A stretch of DNA of 64,000 bases, taken from contig NZ_CP113097.1 of the NCBI RefSeq assembly GCF_026625125.1, positions 3,720,001-3,784,000 of the forward strand. Direction: 5' to 3'. The first letter of the stretch is position 1. Every line of letters begins with the position of its first letter. This DNA comes from Pseudomonas putida (GTDB taxonomy: Bacteria > Pseudomonadota > Gammaproteobacteria > Pseudomonadales > Pseudomonadaceae). The notes beneath the pieces were generated by a model that saw nothing but the letters and a program-made list of their open reading frames with translations, did not search any database and was not told the origin of the DNA. This document shows positions 34,228 to 44,041 of the stretch, one piece after another. Position numbers and translations under genes: made by a program.

Positions 34228-35030
34228 GTCATGAGCCACTGGGGCAGCGATTGAGACGAGTACCGGTTCGAGTACAACCTAGAAGCCGGTGAAACCCTCG
34301 TCACGAACAATCTCGGCCGCCGTGATCACTACTATAGGGGCCCATTGTACGAGGTCTACAAACACATCGACCCACTCGGCAATTGCTGGCAAGAAGAGAC
34401 TGTCGCCGGCCAACTGCTGAAAAGCATCGACCCTCAAGGAGGCGAATGGCGCTACAGCTACGACGATATCGGTCGCTTGATTGAAACCCGCGATCCCCTC
34501 GGCCGCAGCGAGCACATCAAATACTTGCGACCCTGGGCATTGCCGGTCCAGGTTACCGATACAGCCGGGCGAACTCAGCAATACGGCTACGACAAACACG
34601 GCAATCTGCTTTGGCAGCAGACCCGCTGGGCCGCAAAACACAGTATCAGCGCAACCCAGAAGGCCGCGTTACCCAGATCACTGATGCCCTCGAAAAGAAC
34701 AAGTACCTGACTTGGAACACTTGCGGTCAGTAGCTCAGCTACCGCGACTGTAGCAATGCCCAGACGCCGTATCACTACGACGTCCATTGCAGCTTGCATG
34801 ACAGCATCAATGCCTGGTCGGACGCCATGGCTACAGCGTAACTTTCCGTTACGACACCGATGCTTGACTACTGGAACTCACAAACGAGAATGAAGAATCA
34901 TACCACCTCGGCTGGGCTGAATTGGATCACTTGGCTGGACAAAAAGACCTGAATAGCAGTGGTCACCTCTATGTCTACATCGTGTTGAATGAGGTACCAC
35001 GCATTACCCATGTTAACAATTTAAAAGAAT
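34228..35030 (+). pseudogene. Rhs/YD-repeat protein remnant
   Basis: Translations in several frames give clear Rhs core segments: DEYRFEYNLEAGETLVTNNL, then YEVYKHIDPLGNCW, GGEWRYSYDDIGRLIETRDP, GYDKHGNLLWQQTRW, and further on SYRDCSNAQTPYHYD and ENEESYHLGW. Stops and frameshifts separate them (for example TGA near 34240 and breaks near 34640 and 34730). Only the last part of the Rhs cage before the toxin tip is represented. Rhs proteins are large T6SS toxins loaded on VgrG or PAAR. A matching toxin tip relic is at 36060-36414. Confidence 0.85.
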
Positions 35031-35244
35031 AGAATTTCAGTGTAATACCACGATACAAAATGGCAGAAATTTTACATACAGCAACCAGCATACTAACAAA
35101 CCAAGAGGTGGGCATTATGACAGCGGGGTTAGTTACCTCAACCAGCCAGACAGGGTGAGGGCCTTTTATTCAATTCATCTTCTTGAACCATGATCAGACT
35201 TGAGGTGCTTACGGAATCAGCGCCGAAATTTGAGGTTTCAAACC

Positions 35245-35706
35245 ATGCCCCATAAGCAAAAAATCATGACCGACATTACAAATGGATACCGGAGACCTCA
35301 TGATATTGAAATACTCGCCAGCGAAATTTACACATGGCTTTGCAGCGACAAACTAGCAGACAGGGGAATCATAACGGATTTTGTTTCAAGCGTTAATAAC
35401 TCAAAATTCCCTAACGTCATTACACTAACCTTCGAATACCTACAGCGCCTATCCACGCATAAAGGAGAACTATTATACGAGGAGAGCGAGAAAATAGGTC
35501 ATTTATTTGAATCCATAAACATCATGACGATACTAGGCCTCCACCATGAGGACGACATAATCACGGAGTCTGACGACCTAATAATTAAGGCCTTGAAAAG
35601 CAAACGAATTACCAACCTACCCGACCAAATAAACACCGACAAACCATGGTGGAGTAGAGTATCAGCCAAGCATCTCAAAGCTGACATTCCCAGCAAAAAA
35701 CCTTGA
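35245..35706 (+). CDS. Unrecognised small protein, possible immunity protein
   Basis: With ATG 35245 (GAGGT eight bases upstream) the product is 153 residues; ATG 35266 gives 146. It is largely helical (DIEILASEIYTWLCSDKLADRG, FEYLQRLSTHKGELLYEESEKIG) with no signal peptide and low GC. It lies between the Rhs core relic and the nuclease-tip relic, where displaced Rhs tips and their immunity genes typically sit. I do not recognise a family. Immunity is inferred from position only. Confidence 0.5.
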   Translation: MPHKQKIMTDITNGYRRPHDIEILASEIYTWLCSDKLADRGIITDFVSSVNNSKFPNVITLTFEYLQRLSTHKGELLYEESEKIGHLFESINIMTILGLHHEDDIITESDDLIIKALKSKRITNLPDQINTDKPWWSRVSAKHLKADIPSKKP

Positions 35707-36059
35707 CCAACCTTATTATATCCCGGCCCTGCATTGGGATACTTAACCCATCAGGGTCTACCGATACCTGCGACTTAATAGATGAATGCATACACAGGCA
35801 TATGATGCGCTTGTACCCATCCAACTTGATGCGATCCATGCAACAAGTGCATCAGCCAAGATCAAAAAGTTTTAAATCACGTGTATTAGCATTCTTGGCG
35901 AAAAGCTGAGATCCGGAAAAATCAAGCTAAACTCTGCATGTTAGGCAGGAAAATCCTGTGAGTCAAATGATAATTTCAAAAACGAATTCATACAATTTCC
36001 TACAATACAAGGACACTGCTTCAGAGGCCCCATCAATATTCAATGAGAGAGTGAGTCTA

Positions 36060-36414
36060 GCCGTGTTCAAGCCTACACTCAACTACAAAGTCAAAAACAG
36101 AGCAACATCCAGAGAAAAGCGACTCCCACACAAATCGAAATTCTCCAGAAAAACTAGACGACGATCACGCAGGGCATCATATACATGATAGATTTGAAAG
36201 CTCGCCCAAGCTTGATAACATCGTCAGCCAATCAAGACTGCAAACATAAGCACTTATAAAAGCCTCGAAAATCAATGGGCAGAAGCCCTCAAAGAGGGTA
36301 AATGCGCATCTATAAAATCAGGCCAATCTATTCCGGATCATCCGCCAGGCCCAGCAGCTTCAGAGTCGACCATGTGATCGACGGTCTAAAAAAGTAGAAC
36401 GAATTAAAAATTAG
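36060..36414 (+). pseudogene. Remnant of an NS_2-type DNA/RNA endonuclease toxin tip
   Basis: In changing frames this stretch encodes LDDDHAGHHIHDRFESSPKLDNIVSQ, then ISTYKSLENQWAEALKEGK, then RPSSFRVDHVIDGLKK, and finally KKVERIKN with a TAG at 36412-36414. The set matches the family order of the DNA/RNA non-specific endonuclease NS_2 toxins (GGHL...RFGGSP..DNLV, ...YK.LEN.W..ALK.GK, ...RP..F.V.Y.IDG), with Ala for the first Gly. Several frameshifts inactivate it. The end is 12 bases before an intact YezG-like immunity gene. It is probably the former tip of an Rhs toxin. Confidence 0.8.
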
Positions 36415-36426
36415 GAAATCTTAAAT

Positions 36427-36894
36427 ATGAACAAATCTTTTGAAGATTATCTTTCTGAACACCAGGCAGACATGATGAGAATAGCACTTGAATACGTAGA
36501 CGGTAGAGCTGACGAAGTTTTCGTTCACGCTGCGTCAGAAGAAGGAATATCGTCTTTCGATGTATTCTATAAAATCAATGGCCAAATAGTGAGAAAAGAG
36601 GAGATTAATTCTAACATCAAACCCAGCGAAACCAAATATGACGACTCAGAAGATCGACAAGACGCCATGCTGGATATTGGACTAGATAATATCGACGCCA
36701 TTGAGGAAAAATGTCTAGAATTTGGAGTTAAAGCCCCTACAGAAATGCGACTACATTATGAAGTAAGAAGTGGAAAATTTCGCGCACAATTACGATACGA
36801 TAACGTTTTCACCAACACTCCGGATCTGCTACCAGGAAACCTATTCGATGCGTGGTTTTCAAGCGAGCTGACAGGAGGGTCAAGCCTAGAATGA
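36427..36894 (+). CDS. YezG/DUF600-like immunity protein
   Basis: This 155-residue acidic protein (ALEYVDGRADEVFVHAASEEGISSFDVFYKINGQIVRKEEI, later MRLHYEVRSGKFRAQLRYDNV) resembles the YezG/DUF600 immunity family. That family neutralises NS_2-type nuclease toxins such as YeeF of Bacillus. The toxin relic at 36060-36414 directly upstream is of that very type, which supports both calls. The gene is intact while its toxin is broken by frameshifts. It is low-GC, with a weak AGGAAAT ribosome site. Confidence 0.75.
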   Translation: MNKSFEDYLSEHQADMMRIALEYVDGRADEVFVHAASEEGISSFDVFYKINGQIVRKEEINSNIKPSETKYDDSEDRQDAMLDIGLDNIDAIEEKCLEFGVKAPTEMRLHYEVRSGKFRAQLRYDNVFTNTPDLLPGNLFDAWFSSELTGGSSLE

Positions 36895-37444
36895 AACCTC
36901 ACCTAAAGTGCATCAGCTTCATCAATAAATTACTGCGCCCCCTGCATTTCATGTACCCAACAATACCAAAAGGGCGGACTAAAAATCGCAAAAGCATGAC
37001 CTTCGAGAATATTTCCGCCCCGCGCCATACAGCAGAACTGATGTAATCGCACTACTATACTGGCGTCTCGGTATGAGCTTTCTCAGCGGATGAGTTTTTA
37101 CTTCCGATCGAAAGGAAAACCCCTACAGGAATTGGGGGCGTAACCACGTGTACACGACAAAATTGAGTAGCACCCAACATTCTACCTGCCGGCACCCTCT
37201 CAAGTCGGGCCGCAGCTGATCTTTGCCAAGGAAAACCGACCTCAGTATGTAAGCAACGGTTTGGATGCTGAGGGTTTTCAACCCACGATGTCATGTTCTG
37301 CACTGCAAGCAGCGGTCTGCCTGCATTGATCAAAGTTGAAGCATCATGTTCGCAGTCAGTATCCCTTTCCAGCGCTTGTGCCTGACTTGCAACGTTGCGG
37401 CGAGAGTTGTTCTCATCAATGGCAATGCATCCCAGAGGCGCACG
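36895..37444. other. 550-base gap without a supported gene
   Basis: The first 150 bases are AT-rich, with a short open frame from 36891 that I cannot link to any family. From about 37060 base composition becomes more like the chromosome. No RNA gene or convincing coding frame was found. It probably marks the junction between the effector graveyard and older chromosomal debris. Confidence 0.4.
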
Positions 37445-37855
37445 ATGAACTTGCCGCAGTTGCAATTTTTCCTCGCTGCGACCGAAGATCGCCACTTCAT
37501 CCGTGCGGCCGATCGCCTGCACATCGAACAATCACCGCTCTTCAGAACGATTCGTGACCTGGGACATGATTTGGGAGTGACTCTGTTTGAGCGCGTGCTG
37601 GCATTGGGGCGTATCTGACTCTGGCAGGCCAAGCACTGGCAGAATCCGCCCCACGGATTTTCAGTCTGGTTGATCCAGGCACGCATGCAACTTTGGCTGC
37701 CGCTGCCGACTCACTCGTGACACTGCGCGTTGCCCTCTCCGACGGCATCCTGCCCAAACGCCTCGCGGCGCTGCTGGCCTGCAGCCGCGAGGAAGAACAC
37801 GACATCAACCTGCAACTGTTCGAGACGCCACTGGCCGAGCAGCCAAAGGCCGGTC
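37445..37855 (+). pseudogene. Broken LysR-family regulator gene
   Basis: The frame from ATG 37445 gives a LysR DNA-binding start (NLPQLQFFLAATEDRHFIRAADRLHIEQSPLFRTI, then LGVTLFERV) and stops at 37616-37618. In the next frame the protein continues with YLTLAGQALAESAPRIF and SDGILPKRLAALLACSREEE, then LFETPLAEQ. So a frameshift near 37605 splits the gene, and it ends abruptly where minus-strand integrase sequence begins. Only the first about 130 residues of a normal 300 remain. Confidence 0.8.
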
Positions 37856-38052
37856 GCGGTGGGGATTGGTGCCCTCGGCGATTAACCACAGCAGCTCATC
37901 GCGCAGCGAGTGCGCCGGGCGCATCCCTACCTCGGGATAGCTGCCGAACGACAAGCGCTTTTGTTTGCTGGCCCATGAGGTATCGCTATCGCCAAGGGTG
38001 TTGTCCTTGACGTGGCCTTGCCCTGGCGAACCGTTGCATCTGAGAGTGCCAT
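37850..38052 (-). pseudogene. Relic of a tRNA-associated phage/island integrase
   Basis: On the minus strand, ATG 38052 opens MALSDATVRQGKATSRT, the usual start of DUF4102 (Arm-binding) tyrosine integrases. After a shift the next frame gives WASKQKRLSFGSYPEVG and RDELLWLIAEGTNPHRDR, matching the KQKRMSFGSYPEVSL...RDEA..LLA.GIDP pattern. Part of the Arm domain is deleted and the catalytic domain is missing. It lies between tRNA-Gly (38281-38356) and a broken LysR gene, oriented away from the tRNA, as in integrative islands at tRNA 3' ends. Confidence 0.85.
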
Positions 38053-38211
38053 GTACGAGCTCCTGAACATGAAATCAGGGCTAGATGCTCGTAACACTCA
38101 ACGCTCCTCTCCAGCAACAAACCGCCACTGTGGACGTCCGGATTTCGTGGACTAATTTCGGGACTAAAAAAGTCCGGATCACCAGGCACCAGAGTGGCTT
38201 TGACTGAAACG

Positions 38212-38238
38212 AAAAAAAGACGCCGAAGCGTCTTTTTT
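38212..38238. terminator. Bidirectional terminator
   Basis: A7, then GACGC (38219-38223), loop CGAA, then GCGTC (38228-38232) and T6. The symmetrical A and T runs allow it to act in both directions; it probably ends the gacA-uvrC-pgsA-tRNA transcript on the minus strand. Confidence 0.85.
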
Positions 38239-38280
38239 CGATGACTTACAGACTTCGATCGAACTCTGTAGATCTATAAC

Positions 38281-38356
<76 letters not shown>

Positions 38357-38419
38357 GTCGTGATGGGTGCCATTCTAGCGATATCTAAAACGGCGTCAAC
38401 CCCTTGATTCAAAAAAGTT

Positions 38420-38980
38420 TTATTTTTGTTCCGAACCTTCACGCAGGTGCGGCCAGGCGGCCAGCAGGTAGTGGGCCATCGACCACAGCGTCAGCGCCGC
38501 AGCAACCAACAGCAACCCGTAGCCCAGAATCACCCAGAAGGTCACCAGCGGCGGATTGCCCAGCAGGATGATCAGCGCCAGCATTTGCGCTGCGGTTTTC
38601 CACTTGCCGAGGTTTGACACCGCCACATGCGCCCGCGCCCCGAGCTCAGCCATCCACTCACGCAGGGCCGACACCACGATCTCGCGGCCGATGATCACGG
38701 CGGCCGGCAGGGTCAGCCAGAAGTTGGCGTGCACTTGCACCAGCAGCACCAGGGCTACGGCGACCATCAGCTTGTCGGCCACAGGGTCGAGGAACGCGCC
38801 GAACGGCGTGCTCTGCTGCAGGCGACGCGCCAGGTAGCCGTCCAGCCAGTCGGTGGCGGCGGCGATGGCGAACACCGTGCTGGCGGCCATATAGCTCCAG
38901 TGATAGGGCATATAGAACAGCAAGATGAAGATCGGAATGAGCAGGACGCGTAGAACGGTGAGCAGGTTTGGAATATTCAT
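38420..38980 (-). CDS. pgsA: CDP-diacylglycerol-glycerol-3-phosphate 3-phosphatidyltransferase
   Basis: PgsA makes phosphatidylglycerol phosphate, the committed step to phosphatidylglycerol and cardiolipin, in the inner membrane. The 186-residue protein carries the CDP-alcohol phosphotransferase motif D44..DG..AR.....G...D65...D69 ([10 protein letters not shown], then [10 protein letters not shown]) and four or more membrane segments. It follows uvrC on the minus strand and precedes tRNA-Gly, an order conserved in pseudomonads. Confidence 0.96.
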   Translation of the reverse strand: MNIPNLLTVLRVLLIPIFILLFYMPYHWSYMAASTVFAIAAATDWLDGYLARRLQQSTPFGAFLDPVADKLMVAVALVLLVQVHANFWLTLPAAVIIGREIVVSALREWMAELGARAHVAVSNLGKWKTAAQMLALIILLGNPPLVTFWVILGYGLLLVAAALTLWSMAHYLLAAWPHLREGSEQK

Positions 38981-39013
38981 CGGTACGACTGGCTGCGGGT
39001 TGAGCCCGGCATT

Positions 39014-40837
39014 CTACTCGCTATGCAGGCTGGCATAAATCGACTCGGCAAGCTTTTTACTGATGCCGGGCGCTTTGGCGATTTCATCGATACTGGCGCG
39101 GTTGAGCTCTTGCAGGCCGCCGAAATGTTTCAGCAGGTCGCGGCGGCGCTTGGGCCCTACCCCGGCAACGTCTTCCAGGCTGGACACTCGGCGGGCCTTG
39201 CCACGGCGAGCGCGGTGGCCGGTGATGGCAAAACGGTGCGCTTCGTCGCGGATCTGCTGGATCAGGTGCAGCGCCGGGTTGTCACCCTTGAGGGTGAACT
39301 CGTGGGCCACGTCATTGAGGTAAAGGGTCTCGAAACCGGCCTTGCGGGTCACGCCCTTCGCCACACCGAGCAGGGTCAGGTCGGTGAAGGCCAGCTCCTG
39401 CATCACTTCGCGGGCCATGTTCAGCTGGCCCTTGCCGCCGTCCACCAGCAGCACGTCGGGCAACTTGCCCTCGCCGTCCTTGATGCGCCCATAGCGGCGC
39501 GTCAGGGCCTGGTGCATAGCGGCGTAGTCATCACCGGCGGTCACGCCTTCGATGTTGAACCGACGGTAATCAGACTTGAGCGGGCCTTCAGGCCCGAATA
39601 CCACGCAACTGGCGACCGTTGCCTCGCCGCTGGAGTGGCTGATGTCGTAGCACTCCAGGCGCTGCGGCACTTCGTCCAGGCCCAGCACCTCGGCCAGGGC
39701 CTCGAACCGTGCTGCCATGTGTTGGCGGTTGGCCAGGCGGGCGTTGAGCGCCTGTTCGGCGTTGGTCACCGCCAGTTGCTGCCAACGCGCGCGGGTGCCG
39801 CGCACGCGGTGGCTGATGGTCAGCTCACGGCCGCGCAGGGTTTGCAATGCCTCGCTGATTGCAGCGAAGTCCTCGTGCACCACGTTGACGATCAATTCGC
39901 CCGGCAATTCGCGCTCGGCATTGCCCACATAGAACTGGGACAGGAAGGCGGCCATCACTTCGGACACCTCTTCCTCGATGCCTACCTGCGGGAAGAAATT
40001 CTTGCTGCCCAGCACCCGGCCACCGCGCACGCTGATCAGGTGCACGCAGGCCCCACCGGGGTTGATGAATGCGGCGACTACGTCGACATCGCCGGAGCCG
40101 CCTTCCATGTATTGCTGGTCCTGAACCCGGCGCAGCAAGGCGATCTGGTCGCGCAGTTCGGCGGCCTTCTCGAAGTTCAGGGCCATCGCGGCCTTTTCCA
40201 TCTCGGCATTGAGCTCATTGCCCAACTGCTGGCTGCGGCCCTCGAGGAACATCACCGAATGGCGCACGTCCTCGGCATATTCCTCTGCATCGACCAGCCC
40301 CACACAAGGCCCCTTGCAGCGCTTGATCTGGTATTGCAGACAAGGGCGGGTGCGGTTGGCGTAATAGCTGTCCTCGCATTGGCGTACCGAGAAGGCTTTT
40401 TGCAGCAGGCCGAGGCTTTCGCGAATGGCCCCGGCGCTGGGGTATGGCCCGAAGTAGCGCCCCTTGGCTTTTTTCGCGCCGCGGTGAATGCCCAGCCGTG
40501 GGAATTGGCCGTCGGACAAAAACACGTACGGGTAGGATTTATCGTCGCGCAGCAGGATGTTGTAAGGCGGCCGCCACTGCTTGATCAGGTTCTGCTCTAA
40601 CAGCAGCGCCTCGGTCTCATTGGCGGTGATGGTGGTCTCGACCTGGGCGATGCGCCCCACCAGCGCGGCCGTTTTAGGCGCCAGGCCAGTCTTGCGGAAA
40701 TAGCTGGCCAAACGCTTCTTGAGGTTCTTGGCCTTGCCCACATAGAGCAGCCGAGCCTCGCTGTCGAACATCCGGTAGACGCCCGGGCGAGCGCTGCAGG
40801 TTGCCAGGAACGCGCTGGCATCAAAAGCTTGGGACAT
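39014..40837 (-). CDS. uvrC: Excinuclease ABC subunit C
   Basis: UvrC makes both incisions in UvrABC nucleotide excision repair. The 607-residue protein has the N-terminal GIY-YIG domain ([22 protein letters not shown]), a cysteine cluster with [13 protein letters not shown] near 170, and the UVR coiled domain ([12 protein letters not shown] near 210). The RNase H-like C-terminal nuclease has [13 protein letters not shown] near 460, and a tandem helix-hairpin-helix forms the tail ([13 protein letters not shown]). It starts five bases after gacA, with which it is usually co-transcribed. Confidence 0.98.
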   Translation of the reverse strand: MSQAFDASAFLATCSARPGVYRMFDSEARLLYVGKAKNLKKRLASYFRKTGLAPKTAALVGRIAQVETTITANETEALLLEQNLIKQWRPPYNILLRDDKSYPYVFLSDGQFPRLGIHRGAKKAKGRYFGPYPSAGAIRESLGLLQKAFSVRQCEDSYYANRTRPCLQYQIKRCKGPCVGLVDAEEYAEDVRHSVMFLEGRSQQLGNELNAEMEKAAMALNFEKAAELRDQIALLRRVQDQQYMEGGSGDVDVVAAFINPGGACVHLISVRGGRVLGSKNFFPQVGIEEEVSEVMAAFLSQFYVGNAERELPGELIVNVVHEDFAAISEALQTLRGRELTISHRVRGTRARWQQLAVTNAEQALNARLANRQHMAARFEALAEVLGLDEVPQRLECYDISHSSGEATVASCVVFGPEGPLKSDYRRFNIEGVTAGDDYAAMHQALTRRYGRIKDGEGKLPDVLLVDGGKGQLNMAREVMQELAFTDLTLLGVAKGVTRKAGFETLYLNDVAHEFTLKGDNPALHLIQQIRDEAHRFAITGHRARRGKARRVSSLEDVAGVGPKRRRDLLKHFGGLQELNRASIDEIAKAPGISKKLAESIYASLHSE

Positions 40838-40842
40838 GAGGT

Positions 40843-41481
40843 TCAGAGGCTTGCGTCGACCATACCGTGGCGAACGGCCAGCAACGTCAGTTCGACGTCG
40901 CTGGTGACCGAGAGTTTTTCAAAGATCCGATACCGGTAAGTATTGACGGTCTTGGGCGACAGGCACAACTTGTCGGAGATGAGCTGAACCTTCTGGCACC
41001 CAACGATCATCAGGGCAATCTGGATTTCCCGCTCCGACAGCGCATCGAACGGCGAACCTTGCGGCTGGAACGACTTGAGTGCCAGTTGCTGAGCAATCTG
41101 CGGGCTGATGTAACGCTGCCCGGCAAACGCCAGGCGGATGGCCTGGACCATCTCGTCCAGCCCCGCGCCCTTGGTCAGGTAGCCGGCCGCGCCGGCTTGC
41201 ATCAGGCGGGTGGGGAACGGGTCTTCCTCGCACACGGTCACGGCCACCACCTTGGTATCAGGGTGGCTGCGCAACAGTTTACGGGTAGCCTCAAGGCCAC
41301 CAATGCCAGGCATCTTGACGTCCATCAGCACGACATCCGGCTTGAGCTCCCGGACCAGCTTGAGCGCCGACTCGCCCGAATCCGCCTCCCCCACTACCTG
41401 CAAGCCGTCGATGTCGGCCAGCATGCGTGTAATACCGGTTCGCACCAGATCGTGGTCGTCGACCACTAGGACCCTAATCAA
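40843..41481 (-). CDS. gacA: Response regulator GacA (UvrY)
   Basis: GacA is the response regulator of the GacS/GacA system that drives small RNAs titrating RsmA proteins; in pseudomonads this cascade also governs T6SS and secondary metabolism. The 212-residue protein has a receiver domain with D8/D9 and the phosphate acceptor D54 (VLMDVKMPG), and a LuxR-type helix-turn-helix at the end ([32 protein letters not shown]). The start is TTG at 41481, behind GAGGTG, the unusual start codon I recall for this gene in Pseudomonas. It is upstream of uvrC. Confidence 0.96.
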   Translation of the reverse strand: MIRVLVVDDHDLVRTGITRMLADIDGLQVVGEADSGESALKLVRELKPDVVLMDVKMPGIGGLEATRKLLRSHPDTKVVAVTVCEEDPFPTRLMQAGAAGYLTKGAGLDEMVQAIRLAFAGQRYISPQIAQQLALKSFQPQGSPFDALSEREIQIALMIVGCQKVQLISDKLCLSPKTVNTYRYRIFEKLSVTSDVELTLLAVRHGMVDASL

Positions 41482-41544
41482 GCAGACACCTCGTCAACAG
41501 GGCGATTGGATCCCGCCACCTTAACAAAATTTTTCAAGGCGGGC

Positions 41545-41934
41545 CTAGCGTAAAACTTCCTTAGAGAATGCCCTACGCTCACGCCACTGCGGCCGCATCG
41601 CATCACTGCGCCCTCCATCGCCCAACAGGCGCTCCAGCAAATGCCCGAACGCGGCTTTGTCGTCAGCAGCCAGGCGCCTGAACGCAGCCACTAAACCGGT
41701 TTCATCCGCCGTCAGACTGTCCAGTTGCGCGGGGGTGCGAACACCGCTGAGCACATAGAGCGCGTCCACGCCTCTGGCCGCCAGCGCAGCTAGGTAATCG
41801 AGCCTTGGCGTGCGCTCGCCACTTTCATATTTGCCCTGGGCATTGGGTTCGACGCCGCCGATATCACCAAACACCCGCTGGGTCATCCCCAGCCGTTCAC
41901 GCTCTTCCTTAAGACGCGGACCGAGCCCATTCAT
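41545..41934 (-). CDS. XRE-type helix-turn-helix regulator
   Basis: The 129-residue protein starts with a Cro/CI-like helix-turn-helix (LGPRLKEERERLGMTQRVFGDIGGVEPNAQGKYESGERTPRLDYLAALAARGVDALYVLSG). A C-terminal helical tail ends RLLEDD-like LERLLGDGG. Its target is unknown. In P. putida strains a small Cro/CI regulator sits at this place beside gacA. No phage genes accompany it. Confidence 0.88.
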   Translation of the reverse strand: MNGLGPRLKEERERLGMTQRVFGDIGGVEPNAQGKYESGERTPRLDYLAALAARGVDALYVLSGVRTPAQLDSLTADETGLVAAFRRLAADDKAAFGHLLERLLGDGGRSDAMRPQWRERRAFSKEVLR

Positions 41935-42113
41935 ACTGATGTTTCTCCTGCTTCCCTAGCCATCATCAAAAACTGCTCACAACCCTGTGGGCCTTTGCAG
42001 ACTACTCGGTCACTATGCCCATCGCACGCCGGAGTCGCAAGCCAGTATCATGCCTCCACCAAGCGCCGTAAGTCTTGATCTGCATGGCTTTTACAACACA
42101 CATATGACGCGGA

Positions 42114-42545
42114 TCAGCCAATCACCTTCTGCATACGCACAAAACACTCATCCTCGCCCATTTCGACAAACCCTTGGCGCTGGTACAGCCGCCGCGCCGG
42201 GTTGCTCTTGAACACCATCAAGCGCAGCAATGGCAGCCTCTGCTGCGCCGCCTTATCGGCCAGCGCTTGCAGTACCCAACTGCCAACCCCCCGCCCGCGA
42301 TGCTCAGGCAACAGGTGCAGTTCGCGAATGAACAATGCCTGGCGGTCCTTGCTGAGGCTGCAGAAGCCCAGCACGGATCCCCCTTCCACGATCAGCCACT
42401 GCTCCCGCCAATCCCAGGCCTGATCGAACGCCTCTTCGATCCACAACAGATCGAATTCTCGATAGTAGGCCAGCATGGCCCGGCGCGTGAGGTCACGGGC
42501 GAAGGTGCGGTGGGCATCGGTCGCAGGTATCAGCTCAATGGGCAT
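42114..42545 (-). CDS. GNAT-family N-acetyltransferase
   Basis: This 143-residue acetyltransferase has the GNAT core. FIRELHLLPEHRGRGVGSWVLQALADKA contains the acetyl-CoA loop (RGRGVG), and LRLMVFKSNPARRLYQRQGFVEMGEDECFV gives the C-terminal Y-Q-R-Q-G-F motif. It transfers an acetyl group to an unknown amine. A GTG directly before ATG 42545 would add one residue. It is single in its operon. Confidence 0.88.
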   Translation of the reverse strand: MPIELIPATDAHRTFARDLTRRAMLAYYREFDLLWIEEAFDQAWDWREQWLIVEGGSVLGFCSLSKDRQALFIRELHLLPEHRGRGVGSWVLQALADKAAQQRLPLLRLMVFKSNPARRLYQRQGFVEMGEDECFVRMQKVIG

Positions 42546-42672
42546 CACACACCGCCTTGCTCAACCAACCGTGGCCGTGGCACCTCGCGCTTGCAGCGGA
42601 TCATCGACGCCTCCTGCATTGGCACGCAGCCTTTCGACAGGCTTGGAAATTCACTGACCGGGTCACAGCGCA

Positions 42673-43368
42673 TCAACCTGGGATTTTCAGGCCCCGCTGA
42701 ACGGCTGGGCGCTCGAGAAAACCGCTCAGCACGCGCTGCACGTTCTTGAACTGATCGAAGCCGACCAGCTCACTGGCGTTATAGCGTTGCACCAGGTTAC
42801 GCACCCAAGGGAAGATGGCGATATCGGCGATGCTGTACTCATCGACCATCCACTGCCGCCCTTGCAGGTGCCGGTCCAGCACGCCTAGCAGGCGCTTGGA
42901 TTCGTTGACGTAGCGGTCCCGTGGGCGCTTGTCTTCATACTCCTTGCCAGCGAAGAAGTGAAAGAAGCCGACCTGGCCGAACATCGGGCCGATGCCGCCC
43001 ATCTGGAACATCAGCCACTGCAGCGTCTGGTAGCGGGTCGCCGGATCATGGCTGAGCAATTGCCCGCTCTTTTCTGCCAGGTACTGCAGGATCGCGCCTG
43101 ACTCGAACAACGGCAAAGGCTGGCCGCCAGGGCCATCGGGGTCGAGGATCGCCGGGATCTTGTTGTTGGCGCTGAGGGAGATGAACTCAGGGCTGAGCTG
43201 GTCGTCGGTTTCGAAGCTCACCTTGTGCGGCTCGTAAGCCAGGCCGATCTCCTCCAGCATGATCGACACCTTGACGCCGTTGGGCGTAGGCAGCGAGTAC
43301 AGTTGCAGGCGCTCGGGGTGTTGCGCGGGCCATTTGCGTGTGACGGGAAATGCGCTGAGATCGGTCAT
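42673..43368 (-). CDS. Glutathione S-transferase family protein (YghU/YfcG-like)
   Basis: This 231-residue protein has the thioredoxin-like N-terminal domain (LQLYSLPTPNGVKVSIMLEEIGLAYEPH, then NNKIPAILDPDG and LFESGAILQYLAEKSGQ) and an all-helical C-terminal domain (YSIADIAIFPWVRN). TPNGVK in place of an N-terminal Ser/Cys fits the nu-class YghU/YfcG disulfide-bond oxidoreductases. Starting at ATG 43368 removes eleven unlikely residues of the longer frame. Confidence 0.9.
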   Translation of the reverse strand: MTDLSAFPVTRKWPAQHPERLQLYSLPTPNGVKVSIMLEEIGLAYEPHKVSFETDDQLSPEFISLSANNKIPAILDPDGPGGQPLPLFESGAILQYLAEKSGQLLSHDPATRYQTLQWLMFQMGGIGPMFGQVGFFHFFAGKEYEDKRPRDRYVNESKRLLGVLDRHLQGRQWMVDEYSIADIAIFPWVRNLVQRYNASELVGFDQFKNVQRVLSGFLERPAVQRGLKIPG

Positions 43369-43441
43369 GGTCAACCTGTGCCAAGGGAATGGACCTGTCA
43401 CTTTAGTAACATCACGGGCGGCTGACCATCACCTGCCGTTG

Positions 43442-43942
43442 TCAGCTCACTTGGCCATGGGCCTTGAGCTTGAGCTTTTCGGTATCCACACGGACGAACA
43501 CCGAATCGGCGCTGACTGTCAGCACATCCCCCGCCCAGACCTCGCAGATGACCCGCGTCTTGCGCCCGACTTCGCCTTCCACACGCGCCTTCAGCAGCAG
43601 CTCGACACCCAGGGGTGTGGGTTTGAGGTAGTTCAGGCCCAGGCTGCCGGTGACACAATCGATACGTGGCAGGCTGCCCGGCGTACGCCCTTCGGCCCGG
43701 TAGTGGTAGGCCATGGCAGTCCAGTTGGAATGGCAATCGACCAGCATCGCCAGCAGGCCGCCGTAGACCAGCCCCGGCCAGCCGGTGAACGTGCCGTCGG
43801 GCGTGTGGCGGCACACCAGGTGGATACCGTCGGCGTCCCAATGGCTTTGCACATGCAGGCCGCTGGGGTGGGCAACGCCGCAGCCGTAGCAAATACCGTC
43901 GGGTGCGGCCAATGCCTGCAGGCAGAGCGCTTGTTCGTTCAT
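43442..43942 (-). CDS. Hotdog-fold thioesterase (PaaI-like)
   Basis: The 166-residue protein has CYGCGVAHPSGLHVQSHWDADG, then TGWPGLVYGGLLAMLVDCHSNWTAMAYHY, the hotdog helix with G-G and an acidic residue (D) of PaaI-type acyl-CoA thioesterases. LKPTPLGVELLLKARVEGEVGRKTRVICEVWAG follows. Its acyl substrate is unknown. It stands alone between the GST and permease genes on the minus strand. Confidence 0.85.
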   Translation of the reverse strand: MNEQALCLQALAAPDGICYGCGVAHPSGLHVQSHWDADGIHLVCRHTPDGTFTGWPGLVYGGLLAMLVDCHSNWTAMAYHYRAEGRTPGSLPRIDCVTGSLGLNYLKPTPLGVELLLKARVEGEVGRKTRVICEVWAGDVLTVSADSVFVRVDTEKLKLKAHGQVS

Positions 43943-44019
43943 ACGCGTCCTTTACGTGTGGCAATGGGTAGGGATGCAAGCTGCATGGTAGCGCCGCGCC
44001 TGGCATGCGCCAATGCAAA

Positions 44020-44036
44020 GGGGCGCAAAGCGCCCC
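44020..44036 (-). terminator. Terminator of the permease gene
   Basis: GGGGCGC and GCGCCCC form a perfect 7-bp stem with an AAA loop just past the permease stop (44042) on the minus strand, followed there by TTT. This is a short rho-independent type terminator. Confidence 0.75.
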
Positions 44037-44041
44037 AATGT

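Noticed and set aside
35958..36188. 76-codon frame that could be read as a small gene
   Set aside because: Its second half is a shifted frame of the NS_2 nuclease relic, with the true frame readable one base over, so it is part of the pseudogene region.
36891..37046. Short open frame after the YezG-like gene
   Set aside because: No family, weak start and no conservation that I can judge; treated as part of the gene-free gap.
29446..37444. CRISPR array or retron-like repeats in the AT-rich zone
   Set aside because: No regularly spaced direct repeats were seen; repetition there is explained by broken copies of effector and adaptor genes.
39023..40600. 525-codon plus-strand open frame opposite uvrC
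   Set aside because: uvrC on the other strand is certain; the shadow has a histidine/glutamine/valine-rich composition with no recognisable family.
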